Assembly: GCA_023101725.1 (NCBI GenBank)
Contig: JALJCO010007141.1
Location: 248,001-312,000, forward strand
Source: Atherinomorus stipes
Taxonomy: Eukaryota; Chordata; Actinopteri; Atheriniformes; Atherinidae
Direction of reading: 5' to 3'
DNA: 64,000 bases
Program-made: the position numbers and the translations under genes
Part shown: positions 24,841 through 35,644 of the stretch, piece by piece
How the letters are laid out: every line of letters begins with the position of its first letter
How positions within the stretch are numbered: the first letter of the stretch is position 1
The notes under the pieces: model-generated
The model's input: the letters and a program-made list of their open reading frames with translations, nothing else
Database searches by the model: none
What the model was told of the DNA's origin: nothing

Positions 24841-25654
24841 AATTATCATAATAGTAATAATGTATTTGATTTATATCACGCTTTTTCTTGTAGGGCACTC
24901 AAAGTGCTCACAGTAGATCCATTATTCTTTCACTCCTCATTCATACTTGGTGATGATAAGTGTTATAGCCCCAGGCCGGTCTTGAACATGTATGTAGATT
25001 TCTATGAGTGATTGCATCTAGGTGATTGGCCGGCTCTCCTGGATCTCTGGTCACTGGGCTGGTTCCTCTGCTGCTTACTTCCTGGTCTGGCTGCCTGTGC
25101 CATCCCTCGTCTGCAATTGGTTGGCTGTGCCATCTCCCGTCTGCAATTGGCTAGATCCGTCTGGGGGCTCAACTATTTAAGCTGGCTTCAGATTACTGTT
25201 CAGGGCAGCTGTTCAGGGTTAGAGCAGCTTGCCAATAAGCCTGACTTGAGTCTTGTCCTTTGGTGGTTGTGATTTACTGTAAAGAGTTTGACTTTGTTTG
25301 AAGCCTTTTTTTCTGTCCATTTTCTGGTACTCTGTGTAAAAATAAATACTTTTGAGCTCATTCCACACTCTGTGGTTTTAATGTTACACCCCCTCTCTTT
25401 CCAAGCTGAGCTGGGGTCGCAACAGTAAGCTACGTACAGTATGTAGCTACAGCTGCCCTGGGACAGACTAATGGAAGCCATCTCCCAACCACCACTGGAA
25501 CATTCACACACATTCATACACCAACGAGGCCCTCACTGGAGGCAAGGAAGGTTAAGTGTGTTGCCCAAGGACACATCAACAGATGGCTGGAGGATCGGAA
25601 TTCGAACCGCCGATCCTTTGATCATTGCCCAACCACCTGAACCACTGTCGCCCA
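24841..25654 (-). mobile_element. tRNA-derived SINE, minus strand, split by an LTR insertion
   Basis: Reverse complement of the SINE at 12.2 kb. The 3' part is at 24841-24960 (decayed ATT tail, GATTTATATCACGC, GGGCACTCAAAGTGCTCAC, TCACTCCTCATTCATACTTGG). The 5' part is at 25425-25654 (CAGCTGCCCTGGG, CACATTCATACACCA, B box complement GGAATTCGAACC, A box complement CCACCTGAACCA). The 464 bp between the two parts is a separate insertion. The complete family match across both sides shows the SINE was here first. Confidence 0.86.
24961..25424 (+). mobile_element. Solo-LTR-like insertion, 464 bp
   Basis: Begins TGTTATAGCCCCAGG and ends GGGGTCGCAACA. It is flanked by ATAAG (24956-24960) and GTAAG (25425-25429), a 5-bp duplication with one difference. 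It has TG..CA ends, a CTATTTAAGC TATA-like motif near 25170, AAATAAATAC (poly(A)-signal type) near 25341 and a GT-rich stretch upstream of the end, so transcription would run on the + strand. Two tandem copies of a ~33-bp unit (GCCATCCCTCGTCTGCAATTGG type) lie at about 25090-25155. No internal retroviral genes are present, as expected for a solo LTR. The deleted relative at 16193-16352 confirms the ends. Confidence 0.8.
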
Positions 25655-25659
25655 TGTCC

Positions 25660-26540
25660 TTGTATAACTTTCTTCTTCCATTTAAAACGATGGGGGTTTA
25701 TATTTTTCGCATGTTCAATACCTTTGAGTTCAATTTTTTCATTTCAAACGAACAGGCAGAAAATTCTGCTTTCTTGCGAATAAAACACCCTTTCCTCGCA
25801 AACAGGACGCTCCATTCACATGAACAAGATGGTTGATTGGGGCTTTCTGCGCTGCAAATTCGCAATAAATGCACCACCCCAAGTATATGGGGCATCTGTT
25901 CATTAACTTGCCATGTAATTTCAATGCGTGAATAACTTTACTTGCTCCAGGTGTGAACACCGGGTCTGGTTGGTGGTTCTCTAAAATTCTGAGCCACAAC
26001 CCCTAAGATAACAAATTCTTTTTCTCCCCCTAATCCCCCAGTCAGATGAAAACATCTTCAGTATGCTGAATTATAACACGCAGTTACTATTGCCATTAAC
26101 AGCTTTGAAACTATGGATAAAGGAATTCATTAGGTTACCCATTACTGGAAACTGTAATGCAGTTTATTTTAATGGTGTCATTCTCATCTCTGGTCATAGT
26201 AGACTTCACATATGCTAGCCCTACGTGGCACCGGTTACAATTCTCATTTTCCTTTATTTTTTTGATGGGGTTTCACACAGAACAATGTGTCAGTTGTCTT
26301 TGTTCCTGCAAGTTTCTTCTATCTTTACTGCATTTGTAAATCAAATCTCTCAACATCACACACTTTGTACAAGAGCTTAGCAGCAGGGAAGGGTTCCTCT
26401 GATTTTTCCCTAGAGGGTGACCAACAGCTTGGTAAACTGGCACCACCTTATGGTGGAAGTAACACATTATGCAGTGCTGGTTTAAACAAGACAGTCACAT
26501 TAGATTAGAATAGAAAGTTATTATTGTTACCCCTCATTTA
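25660..26540. other. Intergenic, no gene recognised
   Basis: No element ends or genes recognised. The region 25680-25990 has open frames on both strands that do not resemble proteins. Confidence 0.45.
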
Positions 26541-26544
26541 TATA

Positions 26545-27108
26545 GCGGCGTTTCCAACAAGTTTGCGCCTGCCATTTACGCAATCACTCCTAAGCCCCTT
26601 TCAGACTTGCTCTGGAAAGCGGTAATAGTGCTGACTTTGTCCTTTATACCGCTTGCATTCAGACTAACGTTCCGCTCTCTTACCTCGGCGCTGTAGTGGA
26701 CATGTAAATCAATTGTGAAAAATCTACTTTTGGACTGTGTGTGGGAAATTGTGAAAAAAAATAATATAAATGAACAAAAGTAAACATGTACCAGCTAGCC
26801 CCCATGTCATAAGAGAAATGTTGCAGCACGTCGTTTTGGCTGAAGGATTGAAGGGCGAGTGTGGCTGTGTTGTGTCTGGAACATTTTCTGAATGTGGCCA
26901 GAATGGAATAAGTCTGCAAGGAGTCAACATGTTTGAAAAGACAACTTGGGTTTAAGAGCAGATGGACTTTACTGCAAATATTTCACAATGCAAGTTTGAA
27001 AGTTGCTTTAGTAAATAATCTGAAAACTTTGGTTCACCACCTCGCTCAAAATTCTAGATTGCACAGGCAAATTACTACAACCAAATTTGGATCTTTGTAG
27101 ATCCGGCT
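26545..27108. mobile_element. Fragment of the 42.8-kb repeat family, disrupted
   Basis: 26545-26570 (GCGTTTCCAACAAGTTTGCGC) and 27048-27108 (CAAAATTCTAGATTGCACAGG..AGATCCGGCTCCA) match, in the same order, the right-end portion of the element ending at 44646. Between them lies about 450 bp absent from that copy, so either an unrelated insertion or divergent sequence interrupts it. The boundaries of the inserted part are not clear. Confidence 0.5.
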
Positions 27109-27109
27109 C

Positions 27110-29528
27110 CAAGTCTTGGTATCTGCTGGTAACCAACTTAAAGGTTGTAGTGAGAGATTTTAAAAACAATGATGGGACAATAATGCAACTTAAGATGTTA
27201 TGCAGAAAGTTGATCATGCCACATCCTAGTGTAACCCTAACCACGTTGTGTCACTTTAATAACCTAGAATTATAAGCTAAAGCTTTAAAATGTATGAAAA
27301 ACACTTCAAAACTGGCGTGCTATTTATGCACAATACTATGAGAACCTGCTGCAAATTAAGCTGATCCAAGACCATCTGCTTAAAGCAGCATTTCTTCAGT
27401 CAGAGGTAAACGTCTTTGTTGTTTAGAAAGGATTGGGCCTTTTAGCCATCATCTCTCACTGTGCTTAATGCATCAAAGAGAAGCATTCAAAACCTTATGG
27501 ATGAGTTTCAATCCCGAGATCCTTTACAACTCAAGGCTTTTGAAAATGTGCAAAACCTCCTTACTCTGTAGAGAATGCCACTTTGTGCCTTCTTCTTGTC
27601 CGGTAAACTTGAGCAATCAAGTGAAGCTCACAGGCAGAGCTATTTTGCACTAAACTTCTAAAAAGAGATGGTGAAAGAGTTGTGCGCTCATGACGGCCTG
27701 CCTAAGCAGTAGTTTGCCTGGCTCTGTAACAAGATCTGTCCATGCTTGAACAACTGGAGAGGCAGTCATTCTCAGCCAGCCAGACTGCAAGCTGTAGCTT
27801 TTTCCACCAAGGAATTAGGAATGATGGAGGGGAGGAAAGTGGGGAGAAGGAAAGAGATGTAATTAGGGAGCAAGGAAGAGAGGATGAGGTGGGAGAAGAC
27901 AGTAAAGATGGAGAAAAAAAGATGGAGGGGAAAAAAAAACCAGTGAGGGCAAGAGACAGAGGAAACAGAAGGGGAGAGAGGCCGACGAAGGCAGAGACAG
28001 TTTGAGCTGAAAATCATTTAGCACTAAGCTAAATGCCAACTAAGAATAGACTTTAAATCAATCAAGCACAGCTGTGTGGCTGGAGAATTAATATGTCCCC
28101 TAGAAAGCATTGCCTTTCCTCCAAAGGCTGAAATGCTGCCACGAAAACCCATGAAGACCACATGAACAGACTCCTTTTATGTTGCTCACTAAAGATCAAT
28201 GTACAGTACGAGCCAAAAGTTTGACCAATACAGTATCTGAAACATCTGCTGAGAAGGTAACAATCAAAAACACTGTGCAACCACAGCAGCCAAAAGAACT
28301 GCATAGAACGTTTAAAGCAGACTTCTATACTCATAAGCCGATCAGTGGCTTTGAGGCTCTCGTTCCTACAGGTTGTGGTCCTTCTCTGGAGGTATGACAG
28401 CTCGGTTTGGTCCCTGCGCATCTTTTCAGAGTTAGTCTGATATCTTGTAAGAGAGCACAGAAACTACGTGACAAACATAGCCCCTGCAGGCATCGGTCCT
28501 AGACAACAAAGGCTTCGTTTGAACAATAGAAGGGAGAATAGAGTCTGTCTGCTTCCCTTCTTGCAGAGCTGCAGTGTGATGATAGCCTCGTTGAACCTGA
28601 TTAGATGCAGAGAAACCAGCTGAGTTAAAAAAAAAAAAAAGGACATGAGATACTCATGCTGTCGGTTTCGCCATGCATTTTACATTAAACCTCTCTGATA
28701 ACTAGATCTCATACTAATTGTCAGAGTCGAGGTAAAAACATTTGCACTTAGCGCTTTCATGCTTAAGAATCTAACAAATTGTTGCCTAATTAGCTGAGTT
28801 TTTTTCACTTGATGAAACATTCATCATAGAGCTCCTATTATTGGCACTGTTTTTTTCAAAGATAATGTCTTCAAAGAAACCCTTCTTTCTATCTGTTTCA
28901 AACAGAAATGTGGCAGGCAGGTTTTTTTCTTAAGCTGTTGCCACCTTGCGCTTTGAGGAAAAAAAAAAAAAAAATCATCCCGATGATGATATAATGGATG
29001 TCACACGAAACACGTCCTGCAAAATTCCTGTGTCCCCATTTATCACTCTTAATCATTTCCTGCAGATTTCTCAAGACCACATTTATTGAATGCATCTATC
29101 TTTCTCTTGTTGAGGCTCAAGACAGAGATGAATCACTCCAGCCGCCAGATTTAAGGACTTCTCAGGAAAAAGGAGCATAAAGCTAACAGTCTTTAATTCA
29201 TTTGAACTCTGATCACTGTTTTATTATAAGCATGTTTTTGAAGACTCAGATAAACATTCATTGCTAGTCAAAGTTTGGACTTTCTCATCAGATTTAATGT
29301 GTCCAACTTTTGACTAGAACTATATTTATATTATTTCCTACTTCAGTGGTGAATACTTTGGTGAGATTGAGCACAAAAAAGTAAGAAAAATCTTGTGAAC
29401 ACATCCGAGACACTCATGAAGAGTCTTCCCTTTGCTGCTATTTATTAGATGGCAAAATTTTGATGATTCTTTTAATGAAAGTGTCCCCCACTATTAAGCA
29501 TGAGATAAAATGATATAACAGATATACA
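27110..29528. other. Intergenic with a purine-rich tract
   Basis: 27820-28000 is strongly purine-rich (AGGGGAGGAAAGTGGGGAG type) and low-complexity. Poly(A) runs near 28627-28640 and 28959-28974. No gene supported. Confidence 0.5.
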
Positions 29529-29531
29529 GTA

Positions 29532-30994
29532 CAGCAGGGGAAAAAAGGATGGAACACGTCAACATTTTTCTTAGAAAATATATTTCTTGTAGAGCTATTG
29601 ACATGCAATAATTTTCACCAGATGTCGGCAACAACCCAAGTAATGCAAAGAAATCCTAACATTTATGTCCATAAATTAAGTGATGTGTATGATAGTGAAA
29701 TGACACAGGGAATAAGTGTTGAAGAAATGGACGGACACAAAGATCTGGAAAGCCAAGAAAGCAGCTGGAGTCTGTCAGTATTTAGAAAGTAATCCTGTCC
29801 CCGATCAGTGCAAAGGAATATCAGCTGGTTTAGTCCTGATTGATGCCTTTAAAAAGGTTCCTCATCACCAAGGTGTCAGACAAGAAGCATTCCATGATGG
29901 GTTAAAGCAAAGAGCTGAAACCTTATTATTGCAAAACACACTGAAGGCACTGGTTACACTTCTGAAAGTTCCAGTAAGCACCACTGGGGCCATCCTCCAG
30001 AACAGGAAAGAACACTGCATCATAATAAGCCGGCCACGACCAGGTGTTCCTCGCAAGATTTCAGACAGAGGAGTCAGAGTAATAATCAGAAAAGGTTCTC
30101 CAACAGCCCAGGATCACTCATGGAGAGCTTCAGAAAGATCTGGAATCAGCAGGTACAGTTGTTTTACAGAAAACAAGAAGTAATGCACTCAACCATGGCC
30201 TTCATGTATGCACAACACCCAAGACTCCATTTCTGAAGAAAAAGCATGTTGATGCTTGTTTATAGTTAGCAACACAACATCTGGACAAACCCATGACATT
30301 CTGGAAAACATAGTCTGGTCAGATGAAACCAAAACTGAGCTCTTCGGATACCATAAGACACAACATGTTTGGAGGAGAAACGGCACCGCACTTGACCCCA
30401 AAACACCATAGCAACAGTGAAGTTTGGAGATGGGAACATGATGGTGAGGGACTGTTTTTCAGCATGTGGTACTGGCAGACTTCATATCATTGATGGAAAA
30501 ATTAATGGAGAAAAATATAGAGACATTCTGGACCAGAATCTGCTGCCAGCTGCTAAAGATGAAAAGAGGCTGGATCATTCAACAAGACAACCATCCCAAG
30601 CACACAGCCAAGGAAGCACCTTGGTTCCGAGTTCACAGAAGAAACCCCCGGAACCTTGAAGATTTGACAGCAGTTTGTGTGGAAGAATGGGGCAAAATCA
30701 CACCTGAGCAACGTATTCCACTGGTTTCTTCATACAGGAGGCGTCTTGAGGCTGTAATCACCAACAATGCTTTGTGCACTAAGCATTTAAAAAATTTCAG
30801 TAAGCGTGTTCAATTCTCATTCCCTGTGTCATTTCACTATAACTTAATTTATGGACTTAAATGTTAGCATTTCTTGTGTATTACTTGGGTGGTTGCTGGC
30901 ATCTGGTGAAAACTTCATGTCAATACCTCAATTACAGTAGAAATATATTTTCAGAGAAAAATGTTGGCATGTTCAATACTTTTTTTCCATGTTG
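29532..30994 (+). mobile_element. Tc1/mariner element, 1463 bp, inactive
   Basis: Inverted termini CAGCAGGGGAAAAAAGGATGG (left) and, read inward from the right, CAACATGGAAAAAAAGTATTG, each directly flanked by TA (29530-29531 and 30995-30996), the mariner target duplication. Similarity continues inward through ATATATTTCT and ATTGACATG. The size is normal for a full-length Tc1 element. It carries a degenerate transposase and is non-autonomous. A 150-bp terminal fragment of the same family lies at 39867-40016. Confidence 0.88.
29806..30867 (+). pseudogene. Tc1-type transposase pseudogene
   Basis: The DNA-binding part shows STTGAILQNRKEH and SRPRPGVPRKISDRG, typical of the second HTH and GRPR-like linker. 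The first catalytic Asp is in IVWSDETKTELFG (codon 30322-30324). The second is in IIQQDNHPKHTAK (codon 30586-30588), 88 codons later in the same overall frame. The segment CFSACGTGRLH..GEKYRDILDQNLLP is in another frame, so frameshifts occur on both sides of it. TAG at 30409-30411 is an in-frame stop. After NHPKHTAKE the sequence jumps directly to RRNPRNLEDL: the roughly 30-35 residues that normally carry the third catalytic acidic residue are missing. The enzyme cannot be active. Confidence 0.86.
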
Positions 30995-31099
30995 TATGTG
31001 TGCATGAGTGTGGCTTGCGAAGTTGTTTGCTTGCAAGTTATTTAACACAATTCTAGTCCTATAGTGGAAACATGATGAAAGCATGGCTTAACGACCACA

Positions 31100-31325
31100 G
31101 CCTGAGTATTGTTGCTGACAATACCCATCCCTTTATGACCACAGTGTAGCATCTTCTGATGGCTACTTCCAACAGGATGCACCTTGTCACAAAGTTCAAA
31201 TCATCTCCAACTGCTTTCTTGAACATGACAGTCAGTTTACTGTACTCCAATGGCCTCCACAGTCACCAGATCTCAACTCAGTAGAGCCACTCAGGGATGT
31301 GGTGGAGTTATCTATGGTGGGAGAC
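31100..31325 (+). pseudogene. Tc1-like transposase C-terminal relic
   Basis: The plus strand encodes GYFQQDAPCHKVQ, FLEHDSQFTVLQ, WPPQSPDLNSVEP and RDVVE in one frame (31153-31311), with the preceding HPFMTTV in another. This covers the second catalytic Asp (QQD) and the third acidic residue region (SPDLNxxE). One residue is missing after QQD, and an earlier frameshift and stop show it is dead. It is a different Tc1 lineage from the element ending 106 bp upstream, and matches the relics at 14.5 and 35.4 kb. Confidence 0.8.
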
Positions 31326-31329
31326 GTTA

Positions 31330-32605
31330 GTTTCTAAGTACAGGCTAAAAAAATAATATACAGCTACTATGCTTACCTTGCTCTTAACCAAGTTTAAGTT
31401 TAACAAAGCTTTGAAACATTGTTAAGTCTATGAAACTAATTATCATGACCATTTCCCATCTCTTACTACTGTTGATTAGGCCACAATCCCTGGAAGCTTA
31501 TATTAGAAAAAGCCAGTTCCATATTCATCTTATGCAATGTGTCCACAGTGCTTCACTTGCACTTACACTCCCACTCACTGTTGGTGACTTTTCTATGTTG
31601 CTTGCAGCCTGAAATGGTTTTTATTAGGAGCTTTAAATAAAGGCATGGTTTGGGTTAAAAAAATGACTAAGGTTATGGCTGACACATATTATGATTCATC
31701 ATGACACATCAATGTTGCCCATCATTTTTTTTCCCCTGGAATTCACTGCCATCTCCAAGCATGGTTTGACACTGCTATGTTTCAGAAATGTGGACAAATG
31801 TACATATCACATGTTCTTCTGCCTAAGCTGGCCAGTGAAAACAGTATTATGGTCATAGTTGTCATTGTTGTGTTTTAAGAGTTGATTCATGACATCAACT
31901 TATGGATTTTTTTAACATTCTGAACTGAACCCTCCACCTGCAGTCCGGGGGGCTATAGGCGACATTCTCTCTCTTGTTTTCCCCACTTTTCTCTCTTTCT
32001 TAATGTTCCTCTCAGCCTCTTTTCCCCAACTCTTTCCTTGACCTTTCATTTCCTCTTTCTCCCATCAACTTTATGCATTATTTTCAAGGACCGACCGATG
32101 CATTAGCCGGCCGATATTTGCGTATCGGCATCGGCCGGAATGTCGGGTGTGTTGGCTGATACGCCCCCATCTGAATTTACTATAAAGTCAAATTAAAATA
32201 ATTTTAGGGGGGATAAAAGCTTAATTGTGTTCCAAACCTTCTTCTTTTATCCATCAGCTTATGGATCATAAGTCTTGGACTTCGAGCTGTGGTGAAGATG
32301 AGCACGTATTATATATATACATATACATGACTGTTTAAATTGTCTTCTTTTCTGCCATGACAACATGAAAGAAACATGAAAAGTAATGAGTGGATGGTTT
32401 AAGCGGCTCAGTGAATAAATTGCTTTAAATCTTCACTTTGTTTAGCTACAATAAAAATACATATTTTTGTTGTTGTAGTTGAAGGTATAAGACTGCACTT
32501 AATTCCAGTAACTTGGCCTGCCACCAATACCCCCTGCCCTGTCAGATTGTCAGTGTTATTTCTTAAAAGTTGACTGTTTTGTTTGGACAAGTTATGTCTC
32601 ACAGG
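31330..32605. other. Intergenic, one possible transposon end
   Basis: Mostly featureless. At 32088-32150, GACCGACCGATGCATTAGCC and GTATCGGCATCGGCCGG resemble the end of a hAT-type repeat common in vertebrates (nested CCGATA/CGGCC motifs), but the other end was not found. Confidence 0.35.
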
Positions 32606-32607
32606 GC

Positions 32608-32828
<221 letters not shown>

Positions 32829-33111
32829 AACTTTATTAATCCCCTGTAGGGGAAATTTGGGTGTCCAGTAGCAACACATCCATACATGCATAGACATAAA
32901 AAGTAAAATTACCAACAAAATTACCAAGTGGTGTGTCTGCTTCAGACAAGACCCTGAGGGGTAGACACAGGACACACTGGAGGGATTTCGCTCCCGGCTG
33001 GCCTGGGAACACCTCTGGATCCCCCCCGATGAGCTGTCAGCTGTGGCTGGGGAGAGGGAAGTCTGGACTTCCCTGCTTAGGCAGCTGGCCCTGCGACCTG
33101 ATCCCGGGTAA
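32829..33111. mobile_element. Non-LTR retrotransposon fragments: RT C-terminus (+) and a LINE tail (-)
   Basis: 32971-33111 encodes, on the + strand, 46 codons ending at TAA: DTLEGFRSRLAWEHLW then IPPDELSAVAGEREVW and a final RPDPG. This matches the C-terminal end of reverse transcriptase ORFs of abundant fish LINEs. An in-frame stop just upstream (32962-32964) shows it is truncated. Separately, 32829-32875 (CTTTATTAATCCCCTGTAGG, GGAAATTTGG) reads as the inverted 3' tail of a LINE/SINE with GATA repeats. The two are probably different insertions in opposite orientation. Confidence 0.68.
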
Positions 33112-33114
33112 GTG

Positions 33115-35385
33115 GCAGAAGACGGTATGGTATAGTACTGTGTCTGCCCCACCACTGCTTGGTAAAGTGAAGGAAGTTAACCCTGAATCGAGCTGCAGCT
33201 TCACCCAGGAGGAGTAAGCTCATCTAAGCTTCCTGACCTCGGTTAGGAGGCAGAAGCAGGAAAGTTTAACAGCTGTTTATGTTGGAGTTTTCACCGATAG
33301 TGGAGGCAACAGACCAGAACAGTAGAGTTACTAAACCTTTACAGAAATGTTAGTGCAGGAGCAAAAAGACCAGATAGAAAGATGAAATGCTGGAAGTCCA
33401 GGTTTCAATCCTGGCATCTCCTTGACCCACCTTCTCTTCTGGCTAATGTACAGCAAATAACAGTAGAGCACACACAATGTTAAAAATTAAACTAAATTAA
33501 AAAAACATATAGATACAAATGCATATACTTTATACTGTTAGCTTCAGAACGCCATCATGCTTGTTTGCTTGCTTTACTTTTTTTGTTTTTAATATTTCTG
33601 TTGAACCACAATTTAAAATCATTGTCACAATTTTTATAGATTTTTGATATTATTATTATTATTATTGTCTCAATGACGTACGACTAACTGACTTATCAAT
33701 TTTAATTGGCCTGACTTGTCAACTTTAAAACTGAAATAAAATGCCCATTCCTAATTCCCATATATAGACATTTATTCAAAAGTGGCAAACTGACAAAATA
33801 TGATCAAATAAAGGCTCTTGTTTGCTCTGAGAAAAAGGAGGAAAAACTAAAATTTGGTGTCTGTTGGCAACTGCCACAAATTTTAAACAAACAACTTTAT
33901 TAAATCTCATTTTTGTACAAGGCAGAATAGAATATATGAGAAAATGTTTTGTTTGTTTGGTAAAACAACTTTGGCCTGCCCTCTGTTGGTCAGAAACGTT
34001 TATTTAAGCTTGTTGAAAAGTTATCCATTTGAAAAAGTGGCTGAAAGCACTGTTTAAAAGGAAGTTAACTTCTTTCATATACAAACCTCTCATTCAGCAC
34101 AATCTACATTTTATGTATTGATTAGTTGAATACCAGTTTACTGGAAATGTAAAAGTCTGAACTTTCAGCTCTTAGTCTTACAGTACAGTCATGTGGGTGC
34201 TGTGGGTCTTGATCCACTGCAATGATATAATAAAAAGGTTCCTCTGGCACAATTGAAGTCATTGCCACACCATCAAACTCAAGACCCTTTGTAGACCAGT
34301 TCAAAAGTGCCTCAGCTGCAAATCTCCATTATTCATGCATCTCTCCCACACTCCCTGTACACAAAAATCTTTGTGCTGCATCCACCCAGCCAGGGGTCAC
34401 GACCTCCATTAGAAGATGCAGAAGAAGACATTTTTAGATGCCTTTAGCAAAATTTGAATATCTTTCTTTTTTGCATGTTACTGTAGGAAGTCCTCTGCTG
34501 CTTTTGCCCCGTTGCAGCTAATGCTGTGGAGAAAATACTTTCCTGTTTTGCCTGCAGTACCATTTCACTATGTAATCACCTAACTCATGAAAATTTCAAA
34601 GGTGGTGAATAATTTAAAGTGGCTGCGTTAAAAATTATGTGTTGTACGGTGTCATAACGACGGTATTCCATGCACCAACGGGGAGCGAGACAGTGAAGTA
34701 GATAAAAAGAAATTCGGTTGTCTTTGTCGCTCACTTATAACACATCACATATTCCTCTGCTTCCAATATTTCTTTATTGTTACTCCAGGGCATGCTTATA
34801 CTGAGATGAGCACCAGCTGTTTGGCATCAGAAGAGGGAAACGTACTGTACTGCACCTATGGCAGCATCCATTTTTAATCTCTCTTGCACATGAGCTCATG
34901 TTGTAGAACAGAAATGAAATGTAAAATGTTGAACAATTGACTCAAATAGCAGTTTGGAGTTTGACTATTTGCCCTTGCAAGCTGCACAAAGCAGTGAAGG
35001 ACAGAATATTGAAGTAAGCTGTTCAGCCACCGGGGAGAGCTGCTCTGATTTTATTTGATTAACTGCAATCATGAAATCCCAACTCACCAGGGTCTGCTCC
35101 AGTCGAGCCCTTCATATAAAAACACACCAAGTATTAAATAAACGCTCTTCTGTCAGGGGAGAATAAACAATGTTATGTGTGTTGATGCATTTGTCTGCTG
35201 TTGACTTGCATGCAATTGAGTGAATAATGAATGATTTTTATTGCAGATTATATAATGGTCATGTCATTAATGAGAACATTTCAAAACCAGTGAGGCTTCC
35301 CATAGCTAAAAAGAATGTATTTCTATTGATTTTTGGATGAATGGATCAAAATTAAAGTATATGTTATGACCTGAGTCTCTGTCAA
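33115..35385. other. Intergenic, no gene recognised
   Basis: An (ATT)6 microsatellite at 33649-33667. 34.4-35.1 kb is repeat-poor unique-looking sequence. No exon, RNA gene or element boundary supported. Confidence 0.45.
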
Positions 35386-35387
35386 CT

Positions 35388-35640
35388 TTATTTGTTTTTG
35401 GGTGTGCTTGCTAGGAAACATTCCTCAGAGATTTTGCTCCATATTGACATGACAGCATCACACAGTCGCTGCAGATCTGTCGCCTGCACATCCATGATGA
35501 GCATCTCCCGTTCCACCACATCCCAAAGATGCTCTGGTGGACTGTAGATCTGGTGACTGTGGAGGCCACTGGAGTACAGTGAACTTGTTGTCATGTTCAA
35601 GAAAGCAGTTGGAGATGATTTAAATTTTGTGACATGGTGC
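35388..35640 (-). pseudogene. Tc1-like transposase C-terminal relic, minus strand
   Basis: Read on the minus strand: PPEHLWDVVEREMLIMDVQ, then LQRLCDAVMSIWSKISEECF, preceded in another frame by the QIISN-like region. The acidic residue after SPP(D)L..PEH corresponds to the third catalytic position. Frameshifted and truncated; the sequence beyond 35640 no longer matches. Same family as the relics at 14.5 and 31.1 kb. Confidence 0.8.
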
Positions 35641-35644
35641 ATTT

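Noticed and set aside
24961..25424. DNA transposon rather than LTR
   Set aside because: Short inverted ends exist, but TG..CA ends, a 5-bp duplication, a TATA-like motif and AATAAA together fit a solo LTR better; not excluded.
25471..25836. 121-codon + strand frame
   Set aside because: Runs through the reverse complement of a SINE.
26588..27040. A complete separate MITE inserted in the 26.5-kb fragment
   Set aside because: The left sequence CTTTCAGACTTGCTCTGG is terminus-like, but no matching right end or duplication was found.
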